Origin: Candidatus Aminicenantota bacterium
Lineage (GTDB): Bacteria; Acidobacteriota; UBA6911; RPQK01; JAJDTT01
Direction of reading: 5' to 3'
DNA length: 24,352 nucleotides
Assembly (NCBI GenBank): GCA_026706325.1
Contig: JAPOYZ010000505.1
Span: 1-24,352, forward strand
A program made the position numbers and the translations under genes. Numbering within the stretch: position 1 is the stretch's first letter; every line of letters begins with the position of its first letter. A model generated the notes under the pieces. It ran no database searches. It had not been told where the DNA came from and saw only the letters and a list, made by a program, of their open reading frames with translations. Shown piece after piece: positions 8,720-16,490 of this stretch.

Positions 8720-10033
8720 ATGATGGAGACAGTCCGAGATTACGACGTGGTGGTGGCCGGGGGAGGACCCGCCGGAGCCACCACCGCCGCCTTGCTGGCC
8801 CAGGCCGGATGGAATGTGCTGGTGCTGGAGAAGGAGCGGTTTCCCCGCTACTCGGTGGGGGAATCGCTGATGCCCTATTGCTACTTCACCCTGGAGCGGC
8901 TGGGTCTGATCGAGCAGCTCAAGCGTTCGGCCTTTCCCCGCAAATACAGCGTCCAGTTCGTCTCCACCGCGGGACGCGTCTCCCAGCCCTTCTACTTTTT
9001 TCAACACCTGGACCACGAAGCCTCCACCACCTGGCAGGTCCTGCGCAGCGAGTTCGATTCCCTCCTGCTGGACAACGCCGGGGCCAAGGGGGCCACGGTC
9101 CGGGAAGAGGTCTCGGTCACCCGCCTGATCCGGGAAGCGGGTTCGGTCACGGGCGTGGAGGCCGTCGCCCGCGACGGCGAGAGGTTCCGGGTCCTGGCGC
9201 CCATGACCGTCGACGCTACGGGCCGAGCCGCCGTCTCCGCCGCCTCGAATCGCTGGAGGATACGGGACCGGGCCCTGAACCGGGCGGCGCTCTGGACCTA
9301 CTATCGGGGCGCGCTCCGGGACCCGGGGCTGGACGAAGGAGCCACCACCATCGCCTACCTGCCCGAGAAGGGGTGGTTCTGGTACATCCCGCTCCCGGAT
9401 GACCAGGTCAGCGTCGGCGCCGTGGCCCACAAGAGCTACCTGTTCCGCGACTCCCGGGATCTCCAGAACATTTTCGACCGCGAGATCCAGCGCAATCCCT
9501 GGATCCGAAAGCACGTGGCGCCGGGACGCCAGGAGGGTCCGGTGAGGTTGACGGGGGACTACTCCTACCGGTCACGCTACTGCGCCGCCTCGGGCCTGGT
9601 GCTGGTGGGAGACGCCTTCGCCTTCCTGGACCCCATCTTCTCCTCCGGCGTTTTCCTGGCGCTGAAGAGCGGAGAGATGGCCGCCGACGCCATCGACGAC
9701 GCTCTCAAGGCGGGGGACGTCGGCGCGGACCGGTTCGCCCGGTACGGGCGGGACCTGACTCGGGGCATCGAGGCCATGCGGCGCCTGGTCTATGCCTTCT
9801 ACGACCAGGAGTTCAGCTTCAGGCGGCTCCTGAAACGCCATATGGACCTGAGAGGCGACCTCACAGACTGCCTCATCGGTCACCTCTTCCGCGAGTTCGA
9901 CGACCTTTTCGGCGCCATCGAGGAGCTGGTGGAGTTGCCGCCGCCCTTGAAACATGGCCATCCGCTGGCCGGAGAGGGCTTTCGCCCGCCCGTCCGCCGG
10001 GCCGCAACCGCAACCGGATCAGCGATCGGGTAG
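8720..10033 (+). CDS. FAD-dependent monooxygenase/halogenase-like oxidoreductase
   Basis: A 437-residue flavoprotein with a dinucleotide-binding motif GGGPAG near residue 14, FPRYSVGESLMP at about 41-52 and the second FAD motif GDAFAFLDPIFSSGV (297-311). These are the marks of the group containing flavin-dependent halogenases and geranylgeranyl-reductase-like enzymes. Two halogenase features are visible: W-x-W-x-I-P at 219-224 (WFWYIP) and a lysine, K75, in FPRKYSVQF, near the position of the catalytic lysine of RebH/PrnA-type enzymes. Many proteins annotated as tryptophan halogenase from these motifs have no proven halogenation, so a reductase or hydroxylase is possible. The ATG directly follows the upstream stop; a second ATG lies at 8723. 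Likely cytoplasmic, acting on the product of the neighbouring CoA ligase; that is inference. The C-terminal tail after about 410 is low-complexity and Pro/Arg-rich. Confidence 0.87.
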   Translation: MMETVRDYDVVVAGGGPAGATTAALLAQAGWNVLVLEKERFPRYSVGESLMPYCYFTLERLGLIEQLKRSAFPRKYSVQFVSTAGRVSQPFYFFQHLDHEASTTWQVLRSEFDSLLLDNAGAKGATVREEVSVTRLIREAGSVTGVEAVARDGERFRVLAPMTVDATGRAAVSAASNRWRIRDRALNRAALWTYYRGALRDPGLDEGATTIAYLPEKGWFWYIPLPDDQVSVGAVAHKSYLFRDSRDLQNIFDREIQRNPWIRKHVAPGRQEGPVRLTGDYSYRSRYCAASGLVLVGDAFAFLDPIFSSGVFLALKSGEMAADAIDDALKAGDVGADRFARYGRDLTRGIEAMRRLVYAFYDQEFSFRRLLKRHMDLRGDLTDCLIGHLFREFDDLFGAIEELVELPPPLKHGHPLAGEGFRPPVRRAATATGSAIG

Positions 10034-10042
10034 TCGAGTCCA

Positions 10043-10495
10043 GTGGCATACGAGTTCAAGGCCAGCCGCCGGATCCAGTTCGCGGACACGGACATGGCCG
10101 GCATCGTCCACTTCGCCAACTTCTTCCGCTTCATGGAGGAGACGGAGCACGAGTTCTACCGCTCGCTGGGGTTCGCGGGACACTTCAGCGGGCCCCGGGG
10201 GACGTTGGGTTGGCCCCGGCTCAGCGCCAGTTGCGACTACAGGAAACCCCTCCGGTTCGAGGACGTGGTGGAGATCCACCTCCTGGTGCGCGCCAAGGAG
10301 GAAAAATCCCTCCTCCTGGATTTCATTTTCCGGAAACAGTCCCGCAACGGTCTCCAGGTGGTGGCGGCCGGCGCCCTCAAGGTCGTCTGCGTCCGAGTCT
10401 CCGAGGAGACGGGCCGGATGTCCTCCATCCCCATCCCGCCGGAAATCTCCGCCCGGATCGAAGCCGCTCCTTCCCGCCTGCTGGAGAGCCTTTGA
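10043..10495 (+). CDS. Acyl-CoA thioesterase, 4HBT/YbgC hotdog fold
   Basis: A 150-residue single hotdog domain, the usual length of the 4-hydroxybenzoyl-CoA thioesterase/YbgC/FadM family. The active-site region FADTDMAGIVHFANFFRFME carries the DTD motif, with D17 in the place of the catalytic aspartate of YbgC, followed by SCDYRKPLRFEDVVEI, the strand region that shapes the acyl pocket. It should hydrolyse a CoA thioester in the cytoplasm. It starts with GTG at 10043, 9 nt after the flavoenzyme stop, and ends 5 nt before the CoA ligase. With that ligase it makes an activate-and-release pair. The acyl group cannot be told from the sequence. Confidence 0.9.
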   Translation: MAYEFKASRRIQFADTDMAGIVHFANFFRFMEETEHEFYRSLGFAGHFSGPRGTLGWPRLSASCDYRKPLRFEDVVEIHLLVRAKEEKSLLLDFIFRKQSRNGLQVVAAGALKVVCVRVSEETGRMSSIPIPPEISARIEAAPSRLLESL

Positions 10496-10500
10496 GTCTT

Positions 10501-11766
10501 ATGGAGCCCCCCGGACCGGAAGCCATCCGGAAACGGCAGAGAGAGAAACTGCAGCGGCTGCTGGAAACGGTCCTGGCCTCGAATCCGTTCTACCGGGAGA
10601 AGCTGGACCCCACACCGCTGACACGGAAGCCTCCGAGCCTCCGCGAGTTTCGGCGCCACGTTCCGTTCACCGAAAAACGGGAGCTCCTGGAGGACCAGGT
10701 CCGGAATCCTCCTTTCGGCCGAAACCTGAGCTTCCCGCTGGATCGCTACACCCGTTTCAACCAGACCAGCGGCAGCCGGGGCCAACCGCTCCGCTGCCTG
10801 GACACCGCCGAGACCTGGGAAACGATGCTGGAGTGCTGGAAGACCGTCTACCGGATGTCGGGGGTGAGGCCCGGGGACCGCATCTTCTTCGCCTTTTCCT
10901 TCGGCCCCTTCCTGGGTTTCTGGACCGCCTTCGACGCGGCGCAGGCCCTGGGGACACTCTGCATTCCGGGCGGCGGTCAGAGCAGCCTGGGGCGCCTGCG
11001 AGCCATTCTGGGCAACCGGGTGGACGTCCTCTGCGCCACGCCGACCTACGCCCTGCACCTGGCCGAGGTTGCGGCGGAAAACGGCCTCTCGCTGGAGCAG
11101 TCCCCGGTTCGAATCCTGTTGACGGCCGGAGAACCGGGGGGGTGCATCGAGGCCACCCGGACGCGCCTGGAAGCCGCCTGGGGAGCCCGCCTTCGCGACC
11201 ATCACGGCATGACCGAGGTGGGCCCCGTCAGCTACGAGTGCCCTTCCCGGCGGGGTGTCCTGCACGTCCTGGAAAACGCCTACCTGGCCGAGGTGGTGGA
11301 CCCGGCCACCTCCCGTCCCGTCGCTCCGGGGGAGACGGGGGAGTTGATTCTGACCACGCTGGACCGGGTCGGGTCTCCCGTCCTGCGCTACCGGACCGGA
11401 GACCTGGTAAAGCCGTCCGCCATGAGCCCCTGCGCCTGCGGCCGATTGGAGCTGGCGCTGGAAGGCGGCGTTCTGGGGAGGGTCGACGACATGGTGGTGA
11501 TCCGGGGCGTGAACCTGTTTCCGGCCGCGGTCGAGGAGGTGATCCGGCGACGCCCGGAAATCTCCGAGTACCGGGTGGAGGTCCACGAGTCGGGCGTGCT
11601 CAAGGAAATGACGATCCAGATCGAGTCGAGCCTGGGGGAAGGAGGAGCCCGGCAACTGGAGCGGGAGCTTCACGCCGCCTTCTCGCTGAGAATTCCCGTC
11701 TCGCCGGTGCCGCCGGGGACTCTGCCCCGCTTCGAAATGAAGTCACGGCGCTGGATCATGAAGTGA
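10501..11766 (+). CDS. PaaK-like AMP-forming CoA ligase (adenylate-forming enzyme)
   Basis: A 421-residue member of the phenylacetate-CoA ligase branch of adenylate-forming enzymes. Visible motifs: P-loop NQTSGSRGQP, HHGMTEVG in the aromatic/ATP-binding region, TGELILTTLDRVGSPVLRYRTGDLV, GRVDDMVVIRGVNLFP at the hinge before the small C-terminal domain, and a C-terminal lysine K414 in PRFEMKSRR, the likely adenylation lysine. The reaction is carboxylic acid + ATP + CoA giving acyl-CoA + AMP + pyrophosphate; the family favours aryl or arylacetic acids, but the substrate here is unknown. I chose ATG 10501, 5 nt after the thioesterase stop; the open frame reaches back to 10210, but that part overlaps the thioesterase and is not family-like. 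It is the last gene of the operon and converges on the beta-propeller gene with a 21-nt gap. Confidence 0.88.
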   Translation: MEPPGPEAIRKRQREKLQRLLETVLASNPFYREKLDPTPLTRKPPSLREFRRHVPFTEKRELLEDQVRNPPFGRNLSFPLDRYTRFNQTSGSRGQPLRCLDTAETWETMLECWKTVYRMSGVRPGDRIFFAFSFGPFLGFWTAFDAAQALGTLCIPGGGQSSLGRLRAILGNRVDVLCATPTYALHLAEVAAENGLSLEQSPVRILLTAGEPGGCIEATRTRLEAAWGARLRDHHGMTEVGPVSYECPSRRGVLHVLENAYLAEVVDPATSRPVAPGETGELILTTLDRVGSPVLRYRTGDLVKPSAMSPCACGRLELALEGGVLGRVDDMVVIRGVNLFPAAVEEVIRRRPEISEYRVEVHESGVLKEMTIQIESSLGEGGARQLERELHAAFSLRIPVSPVPPGTLPRFEMKSRRWIMK

Positions 11767-11787
11767 AGAACAGGCTGGCGCGGGGAA

Positions 11788-12900
11788 TCACCGGGAAGCG
11801 GCGCCGAAACAGTAGAGCAGTCCGTCCTGGGACCCGACGATGACCCGGCCGGCCGCCACCGCCGGGGAAGCGGAAATCCGTCCGCCCGTTCGAAACTCCC
11901 ACAACTGATTCCCGGTCTCCAGGTCCAGCGAGTAGAGCCGGCCATCATAGGAGCCGACCCAGACCCGTCCATCGGCAATGGCCGGAGAGGAGTCCACGCG
12001 AGCCCGGGTGGCATGGGTCCACAACGCCTTTCCGGTGTCGGCATCCAGGCAATGAACCAGTTTGTCCCGTCCTCCCACCACGACTTTCCCGCCGAACCGG
12101 GCCGCGGACGAGTAGAAGGGAGCCGCCCGCTCCGAAGCTTGATAACGCCAGAGAACGGCGCCGGATTTCAGCCCCACGGCCAGTACCTGGTTGTCGAAGG
12201 TGCCGAAGACGGCCCTGTCTCCGGCGAGGGACGGGGAGGCACCAGTGTAGGCGCCCACATCCACCGTGACCACCGGCTCTCCGTCGGAGACCCGGATCCC
12301 GCGCAACATGCCGTCGCACCCTGAAACGTAGGCGATTCCGTCGAGAACTCCGGGGGTGCAGTGGAGCGGTCCGTCCGTCTCCCGCTTCCAGCGAAGGTCC
12401 CCTCCGCCGGCGGAAATGCAGTAAAGGTAGCCGTCGTAGGAACCGACCAGGACCGAGTCTTCCAACACCACCGGGGAAGATTTCACCTCACCGTCGGTCT
12501 GAAAGGTCCAGCGCTTCGTCCCGTCGGCCTCGGACACGGCGTGGAGCATTCCCGCCAGATCGGCGATGTAGACGCTGCCGCCGGAAACGGCAGCCGAGGA
12601 CTCTCCAATGGCGTCCTCCGCCTCGTACCGCCAGGCCACCGCGCCCGATTCCAGGTCGACGGCGTGCAGCTCGCCTCCCGCCGTACCGACGAAGACGCGC
12701 CCTCCGCTGACGGCAGCCGAGGACTCGATGGGATCGCCCGCCTCATGAGTCCAGGCGAGTTCGGGAGACGACGGCAACCGTGCGTCGGACACGCCGGTCA
12801 GAGAGGGATTCCCCCGGAACTGGGGCCAATCTCCGGCGCCGCGCACGCCGACGGTCGCCATCGGAAGCGCCAACACCAACAGCCAGACCGATTTTCGCAA
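11788..12900 (-). CDS. Secreted PQQ-type beta-propeller repeat protein
   Basis: A 370-residue protein that begins with a signal peptide (RKSVWLLVLALPMATVGVRG) and continues as a chain of about seven to eight PQQ/BamB-like blades. Each shows a pattern like SSPAIADGRVWVGSYDGRLYSLDLETG followed by an LWEF-type strand. The opening DWPQFRGNPSLTG is typical of secreted propellers of this class. The start is TTG at 12900, supported by GGGAG (12914-12910 on the minus strand) at good spacing; there is no better ATG. Propellers of this type act as scaffolds (BamB) or bind quinone in dehydrogenases. No dehydrogenase catalytic domain is seen, so a periplasmic or outer-membrane scaffold or binding role is most likely. 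It is convergent with the CoA ligase and divergent from addB. Confidence 0.9.
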   Translation of the reverse strand: MRKSVWLLVLALPMATVGVRGAGDWPQFRGNPSLTGVSDARLPSSPELAWTHEAGDPIESSAAVSGGRVFVGTAGGELHAVDLESGAVAWRYEAEDAIGESSAAVSGGSVYIADLAGMLHAVSEADGTKRWTFQTDGEVKSSPVVLEDSVLVGSYDGYLYCISAGGGDLRWKRETDGPLHCTPGVLDGIAYVSGCDGMLRGIRVSDGEPVVTVDVGAYTGASPSLAGDRAVFGTFDNQVLAVGLKSGAVLWRYQASERAAPFYSSAARFGGKVVVGGRDKLVHCLDADTGKALWTHATRARVDSSPAIADGRVWVGSYDGRLYSLDLETGNQLWEFRTGGRISASPAVAAGRVIVGSQDGLLYCFGAASR

Positions 12901-12919
12901 GCGAAGTTTCTCCCGCCGG

Positions 12920-12932
12920 CCAGTCTACTACG
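12920..12932 (-). promoter_or_regulatory. Shared 13-mer, candidate -10 region of the beta-propeller gene
   Basis: On the minus strand the sequence is CGTAGTAGACTGG, containing TAGACT (12927-12922), 19 nt before the TTG start and just upstream of the GGGAG ribosome site. The identical 13-mer occurs on the plus strand at 22419-22431, 17 nt before the sulfatase-maturase-type gene. Similar position before two unrelated genes suggests a core promoter element. Confidence 0.4.
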
Positions 12933-12975
12933 GGAAGGCTTCGGCCGATGCTTCTTCGTCGCCTCGCAGGGCGCC

Positions 12976-13143
12976 CCTAGGAGTCTGCGCCGTAGAAATG
13001 ATCGTAGCGAGAAAGTGGAGAATCGAGGACAGATTTTCACGATTTTGAGGTGCATAGTTGTTCTATTCGCCGAGAAATCGGGGAAATATGGACCGATTCG
13101 CCGCTTTCGCAGTAGATTGATTTCTGCGGCGCAGGCTCCTAGG
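12976..13143. mobile_element. 168-bp palindromic MITE-like element
   Basis: The ends are 24-nt inverted repeats, 12976-12999 and 13120-13143, matching at 22 of 24 positions; both start with CCTAGGAG. Both mismatches would be G-U pairs in RNA. The inverted symmetry continues inward, including a 13/15 match around GAAAGTGG...GAATCG, so arms of about 75 nt (12976-13050 and 13070-13143) fold back on a 19-nt apex. It holds no gene. If CTAG (12977-12980 and 13139-13142) is the duplicated target, the true repeats are 19 nt. It lies between two divergent genes. A non-autonomous transposable element is the best explanation; a structured RNA is an alternative. Confidence 0.65.
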
Positions 13144-13162
13144 TGGATACACAGGTCGGGGA

Positions 13163-13168
13163 TATAAT
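13163..13168 (+). promoter_or_regulatory. Perfect -10 box, candidate addB promoter
   Basis: TATAAT lies at 13163-13168 in otherwise GC-rich DNA, 38 nt before the addB ATG. The matching -35 position (about 13140-13145) falls across the right end of the palindromic element, so the insertion may have altered this promoter. Confidence 0.45.
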
Positions 13169-13206
13169 GCCGGCCCGAGCTTCTCCGCGGATTCTCATCT
13201 GCCGAC

Positions 13207-16200
13207 ATGTCCAATCGAATTCAGGAGGTCACCCGATACGAGTCGGTCCCCGCCGTCGTGGATCTCTGGATCGATTCCCTGGACTGGCCCGGCGAGATTC
13301 TGATCCTGGCGCCGACCCGGGCGGCAGCCGACGAATTGGCGCGAACCCTGTCGCTGAGCAACCAGGGCCGGATGGGTCTCCATCGTTGGACACCGGCTCA
13401 ACTGGCGGCGGCGCTGGCGACCCCGGAATTGGCGGGAGGCGGTCTGGCTCCGCTGAGCCGGCTGGGACTGGAGGCCCTGGCCGCTCGGGCCGGTTACCGG
13501 AGCCGGGAAGCAGACAGCGCAGGTTACTTTGCTCCCGTCTCCGGAATGCCCGGCTTCTCCCGCTCCCTGGCGTCCACGCTGCGGGACCTGCGTCTGGCTC
13601 AAGCCCGCAGTGACCGGTTGGCGCAATGCAGCCGGGGCGGACCCGATCTGGCCATCCTGCTGGAGCTGTTCACGCAGGAACTCCAGACACATGCCCTGGC
13701 CGACCGGGCCACGTTGTTGGAGCTGGCGGCCGGGGCTCTGGACGGAGAGTCCCCGTGGGCCGGCCTTCCCGTGGTGCTGTTGGACATTCCTCCCCGTTCC
13801 CGGGCCGAGTTCCGCTTTTTCGGCTCTCTCATCGACAGGTCTCCGGCGACGCTGGCCCTGGTTCTCTCGGGGGACGAACCTGGCATGGAGGCCTTCCGGG
13901 CGCTGCTGAAGGTCGAAGCTCCAACCCCGTCCCGGAACGGAGGAGAGGCCGGCGGTGCAGTTCTTGGCCGGATCCGGTCGAGTCTCTTCGCTGCCGGGGA
14001 GGTCGCCGGCGGTTCCTTGGATCCCAGCTTTCGACTCTTTTCGGCCGTGGGCGAGGGTCACGAGTGCGTGGAGGTCGCCCGGTCCCTCCTGGAGGAGGCC
14101 AAGCGGGGAACGGCCTTCGACCAGATGGCGGTCCTGTTGCGCAATCCGGAGACCTACCAGTCCCAGATGGAGGAGGCTCTGGCCCGTGCAGGCATCCCCG
14201 GTTACTTCAGCCGGGGCATCTCGCGTCCCGACCCGGCGGGACGCGCCCTTCTGACCCTCCTGGAGTGCGCCGAGGAGGGCCTCACGGCCAGCCGATTCGC
14301 CGAGTACCTCTCCCTGGGCCAGGTTCCGCGCGGCCACCCCTCCCCGGATCGGTTCGAGGAGGAACCTCCCTGGGCCGGTCCGGGAGAAGACCTGGAGTTG
14401 AGCTTCAAGTCCGGCGGCGACGCGCCCGCGGCGGCGGAGGGCGACTCGGACCCGGAAGACGACCGTTCTCCGGTGATCGCCGGCACCCTCAGGACCCCGG
14501 CTCACTGGGAACGTCTTCTGGTGGATGCCGCCGTCATCGGCGGCAGGGACCGATGGGAAAGCCGGCTCGCCGTCCTGGAATCGGATCTCCTGGCGAAACG
14601 GAGACGAAGGGAGGCGGAGGGGAACGAAGCGGCGGGACAGGCGCTCCGTAGCCGATTGGACCGGCTCGGACACCTCAGGGATTTTGCCCTGCCGGTCATC
14701 GAGTTTCTGGGAGACTTTCCTCACCAGCAGAACTGGCGGGCCTGGTTGGAGCGGCTCCGCCGACTGTCCGCCCTGACTCTGCACCGGCCGGACACGGTGC
14801 TGTCCGTCCTGGCCGAACTGGAGCCCATGGGACAGGTGGGCCCCGTGACCCTCACCGAGGTGAGAGAGGCCCTGAGCCAACGCCTCGGCCAACTGAGACG
14901 GGACCCGCCGGAAAGACCCTACGGCCGGGTCTTCGTCGGAACGCCGGGGGAGGCGTGCGGCCGGTCCTTCCAGGTGGTCTGTCTTCCCGGACTCTCGGAG
15001 GGAATCTTCCCCCGCAAAGCAAACGAGGACCCGCTGCTGCCGGACCGGCTGCGCCAGCGGGTTTCGGGCCACCTTCCCTTGCTGGCGGACAAGATCCGGG
15101 AGGAGCGCCGGTTGTTGCGCATCGCACTGGCCGCGGCCTCCCGGCGCCTCATCGCTTCCTACCCGCGCATGGATCTGGTGCGGGGACGGTCCCGGGTCCC
15201 CTCCCTCTACGCCCTGGAACTGATGCGCGCGGCCTTGGGACAACTGCCCGACGTCCAGGAACTGGAACGGACGAGCGCCGCGGCCTCCAGCACCCGTCTG
15301 GGTTGGACCGCGCCGCGGGATCCCGCTCGTGCCATCGACGACGCCGAGTACGATCTGGCCACGCTGGGGCCGGTCCTGCAGGCACCGAAATCTCAGGACA
15401 CGGGCCAGGGGCGGTACCTGCTCCTGGTGAATCCGTGGCTGGCGCGGTCTTTGCGGGCACGCTACAAGCGCTGGCGCCCGGCCTGGTCGGACGACGACGG
15501 GATTCTGGCCCGGTCCGATTCCGCCGCCCGCCAGATTCTGCACAGGCACCGGCTCCGCAATCGAAGCTATTCCGCCACGGACCTGGAAACGTTCGCCTCC
15601 TGTCCGTACCGCTTCTTCCTTCACTCCATCCAGAGGTTGCGGCCGAAAGAGGAAACCCTGGCTCTGGAGCGCATGGATCCCCTGACCCGGGGCTCCCTCT
15701 TCCATGAAGTCCAGTCCCGGCTCTTTCGCCGGCTACGGGAAGAGGACCTGTTGCCGATGAACGCGACAAGGTTGGAGGACCTCCTGAGCCGGGCGGACCA
15801 GGTGCTGGACCAGGTCGCCGGGGGCTACCGGGAGCGTATGGCGCCAATTCTCCATTCGGTTTGGGAGTCGGAGGTCGAGGACCTGCGGATCGACCTTCGG
15901 ACCTGGATCCGCGGCGCCAGCGAGGAGCCGGACGGATGGGTGCCGATCCACTTCGACTACGCTTTCGGCCTTGCCGGGGGCGAGGGCCGGGAACGGGACA
16001 GCACTCCCGGAGAGGCCGTCATCCTGGACGGGATGCGGCTCCGGGGGATCGTCGACCTGGTGGAAATGCATCCCGCGCACCGCGTCCTCCGGATCACCGA
16101 CCACAAGACCGGCAAGGCCAGGGAGCCCGTACCCCAGTCGGTGGGACAAGGCGAAACCCTCCAACCCCTCCTCTATTCCCTGGCTGCCCAGGAACTCCTG

Positions 16201-16482
16201 GGCGTCCCGGTCGTTGGGGGACGCCTCCACTATTGCACCCAGAGAGGGAACTTCCGGATCCACCGGCTCCGGCTCGACCGGGAGGGCCGGAACCGGATCG
16301 GATCAGTGCTGAACGCCATCGACCAGGCGGTGGGCGAAGGCTTCCTTCCCGCCGCGCCTCGCGAGGAGAGCTGCGCCACCTGCGATTACCGGGCGGTCTG
16401 TGGACCGTACGAAGAGCTTCGCTCCGGCCTCAAGGAAAGCCGGCCCCTGGAGCCTCTCCTGCAGCTTCGCAAACTTCCCTGA
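13207..16482 (+). CDS. addB: AddB-type helicase-nuclease subunit
   Basis: A 1091-residue protein matching the AddB/RexB class, partner of AddA in resecting double-strand DNA breaks before RecA loading. The C-terminal third is a PD-(D/E)XK nuclease: H833 (SLFHEV), D950 (RGIVDL) and D965-x-K967 (TDHKTGK) are the expected catalytic residues. Four cysteines in AddB spacing, C799 (ASCPYRFF) and C1056, C1059 and C1065 (CATCDYRAVC), should bind a 4Fe-4S cluster. The N-terminal part has helicase-like architecture (LILAPTRAAADELA, later VCLPGLSEGIFPR), but no GxGKT Walker A is visible, so this subunit is probably not an active ATPase. It is the first gene of the addB-addA operon, 8 nt before addA, which strongly supports the call. 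No strong ribosome site precedes the ATG. Confidence 0.9.
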   Translation: MSNRIQEVTRYESVPAVVDLWIDSLDWPGEILILAPTRAAADELARTLSLSNQGRMGLHRWTPAQLAAALATPELAGGGLAPLSRLGLEALAARAGYRSREADSAGYFAPVSGMPGFSRSLASTLRDLRLAQARSDRLAQCSRGGPDLAILLELFTQELQTHALADRATLLELAAGALDGESPWAGLPVVLLDIPPRSRAEFRFFGSLIDRSPATLALVLSGDEPGMEAFRALLKVEAPTPSRNGGEAGGAVLGRIRSSLFAAGEVAGGSLDPSFRLFSAVGEGHECVEVARSLLEEAKRGTAFDQMAVLLRNPETYQSQMEEALARAGIPGYFSRGISRPDPAGRALLTLLECAEEGLTASRFAEYLSLGQVPRGHPSPDRFEEEPPWAGPGEDLELSFKSGGDAPAAAEGDSDPEDDRSPVIAGTLRTPAHWERLLVDAAVIGGRDRWESRLAVLESDLLAKRRRREAEGNEAAGQALRSRLDRLGHLRDFALPVIEFLGDFPHQQNWRAWLERLRRLSALTLHRPDTVLSVLAELEPMGQVGPVTLTEVREALSQRLGQLRRDPPERPYGRVFVGTPGEACGRSFQVVCLPGLSEGIFPRKANEDPLLPDRLRQRVSGHLPLLADKIREERRLLRIALAAASRRLIASYPRMDLVRGRSRVPSLYALELMRAALGQLPDVQELERTSAAASSTRLGWTAPRDPARAIDDAEYDLATLGPVLQAPKSQDTGQGRYLLLVNPWLARSLRARYKRWRPAWSDDDGILARSDSAARQILHRHRLRNRSYSATDLETFASCPYRFFLHSIQRLRPKEETLALERMDPLTRGSLFHEVQSRLFRRLREEDLLPMNATRLEDLLSRADQVLDQVAGGYRERMAPILHSVWESEVEDLRIDLRTWIRGASEEPDGWVPIHFDYAFGLAGGEGRERDSTPGEAVILDGMRLRGIVDLVEMHPAHRVLRITDHKTGKAREPVPQSVGQGETLQPLLYSLAAQELLGVPVVGGRLHYCTQRGNFRIHRLRLDREGRNRIGSVLNAIDQAVGEGFLPAAPREESCATCDYRAVCGPYEELRSGLKESRPLEPLLQLRKLP

Positions 16483-16490
16483 GCGGCCTG

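Noticed and set aside
6545..9514. Minus-strand open frame of 989 codons
   Set aside because: It lies antisense across the permease, an intergenic repeat, the radical SAM and the flavoenzyme genes. It has low-complexity Gly/Gln/Val composition and no motif; it is a high-GC shadow.
9954..11843. Plus-strand open frame of 629 codons
   Set aside because: It overlaps the thioesterase and CoA ligase in another frame and is rich in Arg, Pro and Gly with no domain.
13195..15705. Minus-strand open frame of 836 codons
   Set aside because: Antisense to addB, which has clear nuclease and iron-sulfur motifs; no protein-like pattern.
15861..16490. Longer AddA with a 210-residue N-terminal extension
   Set aside because: The extension overlaps addB's conserved nuclease end and is low-complexity; AddA similarity begins shortly after 16491.
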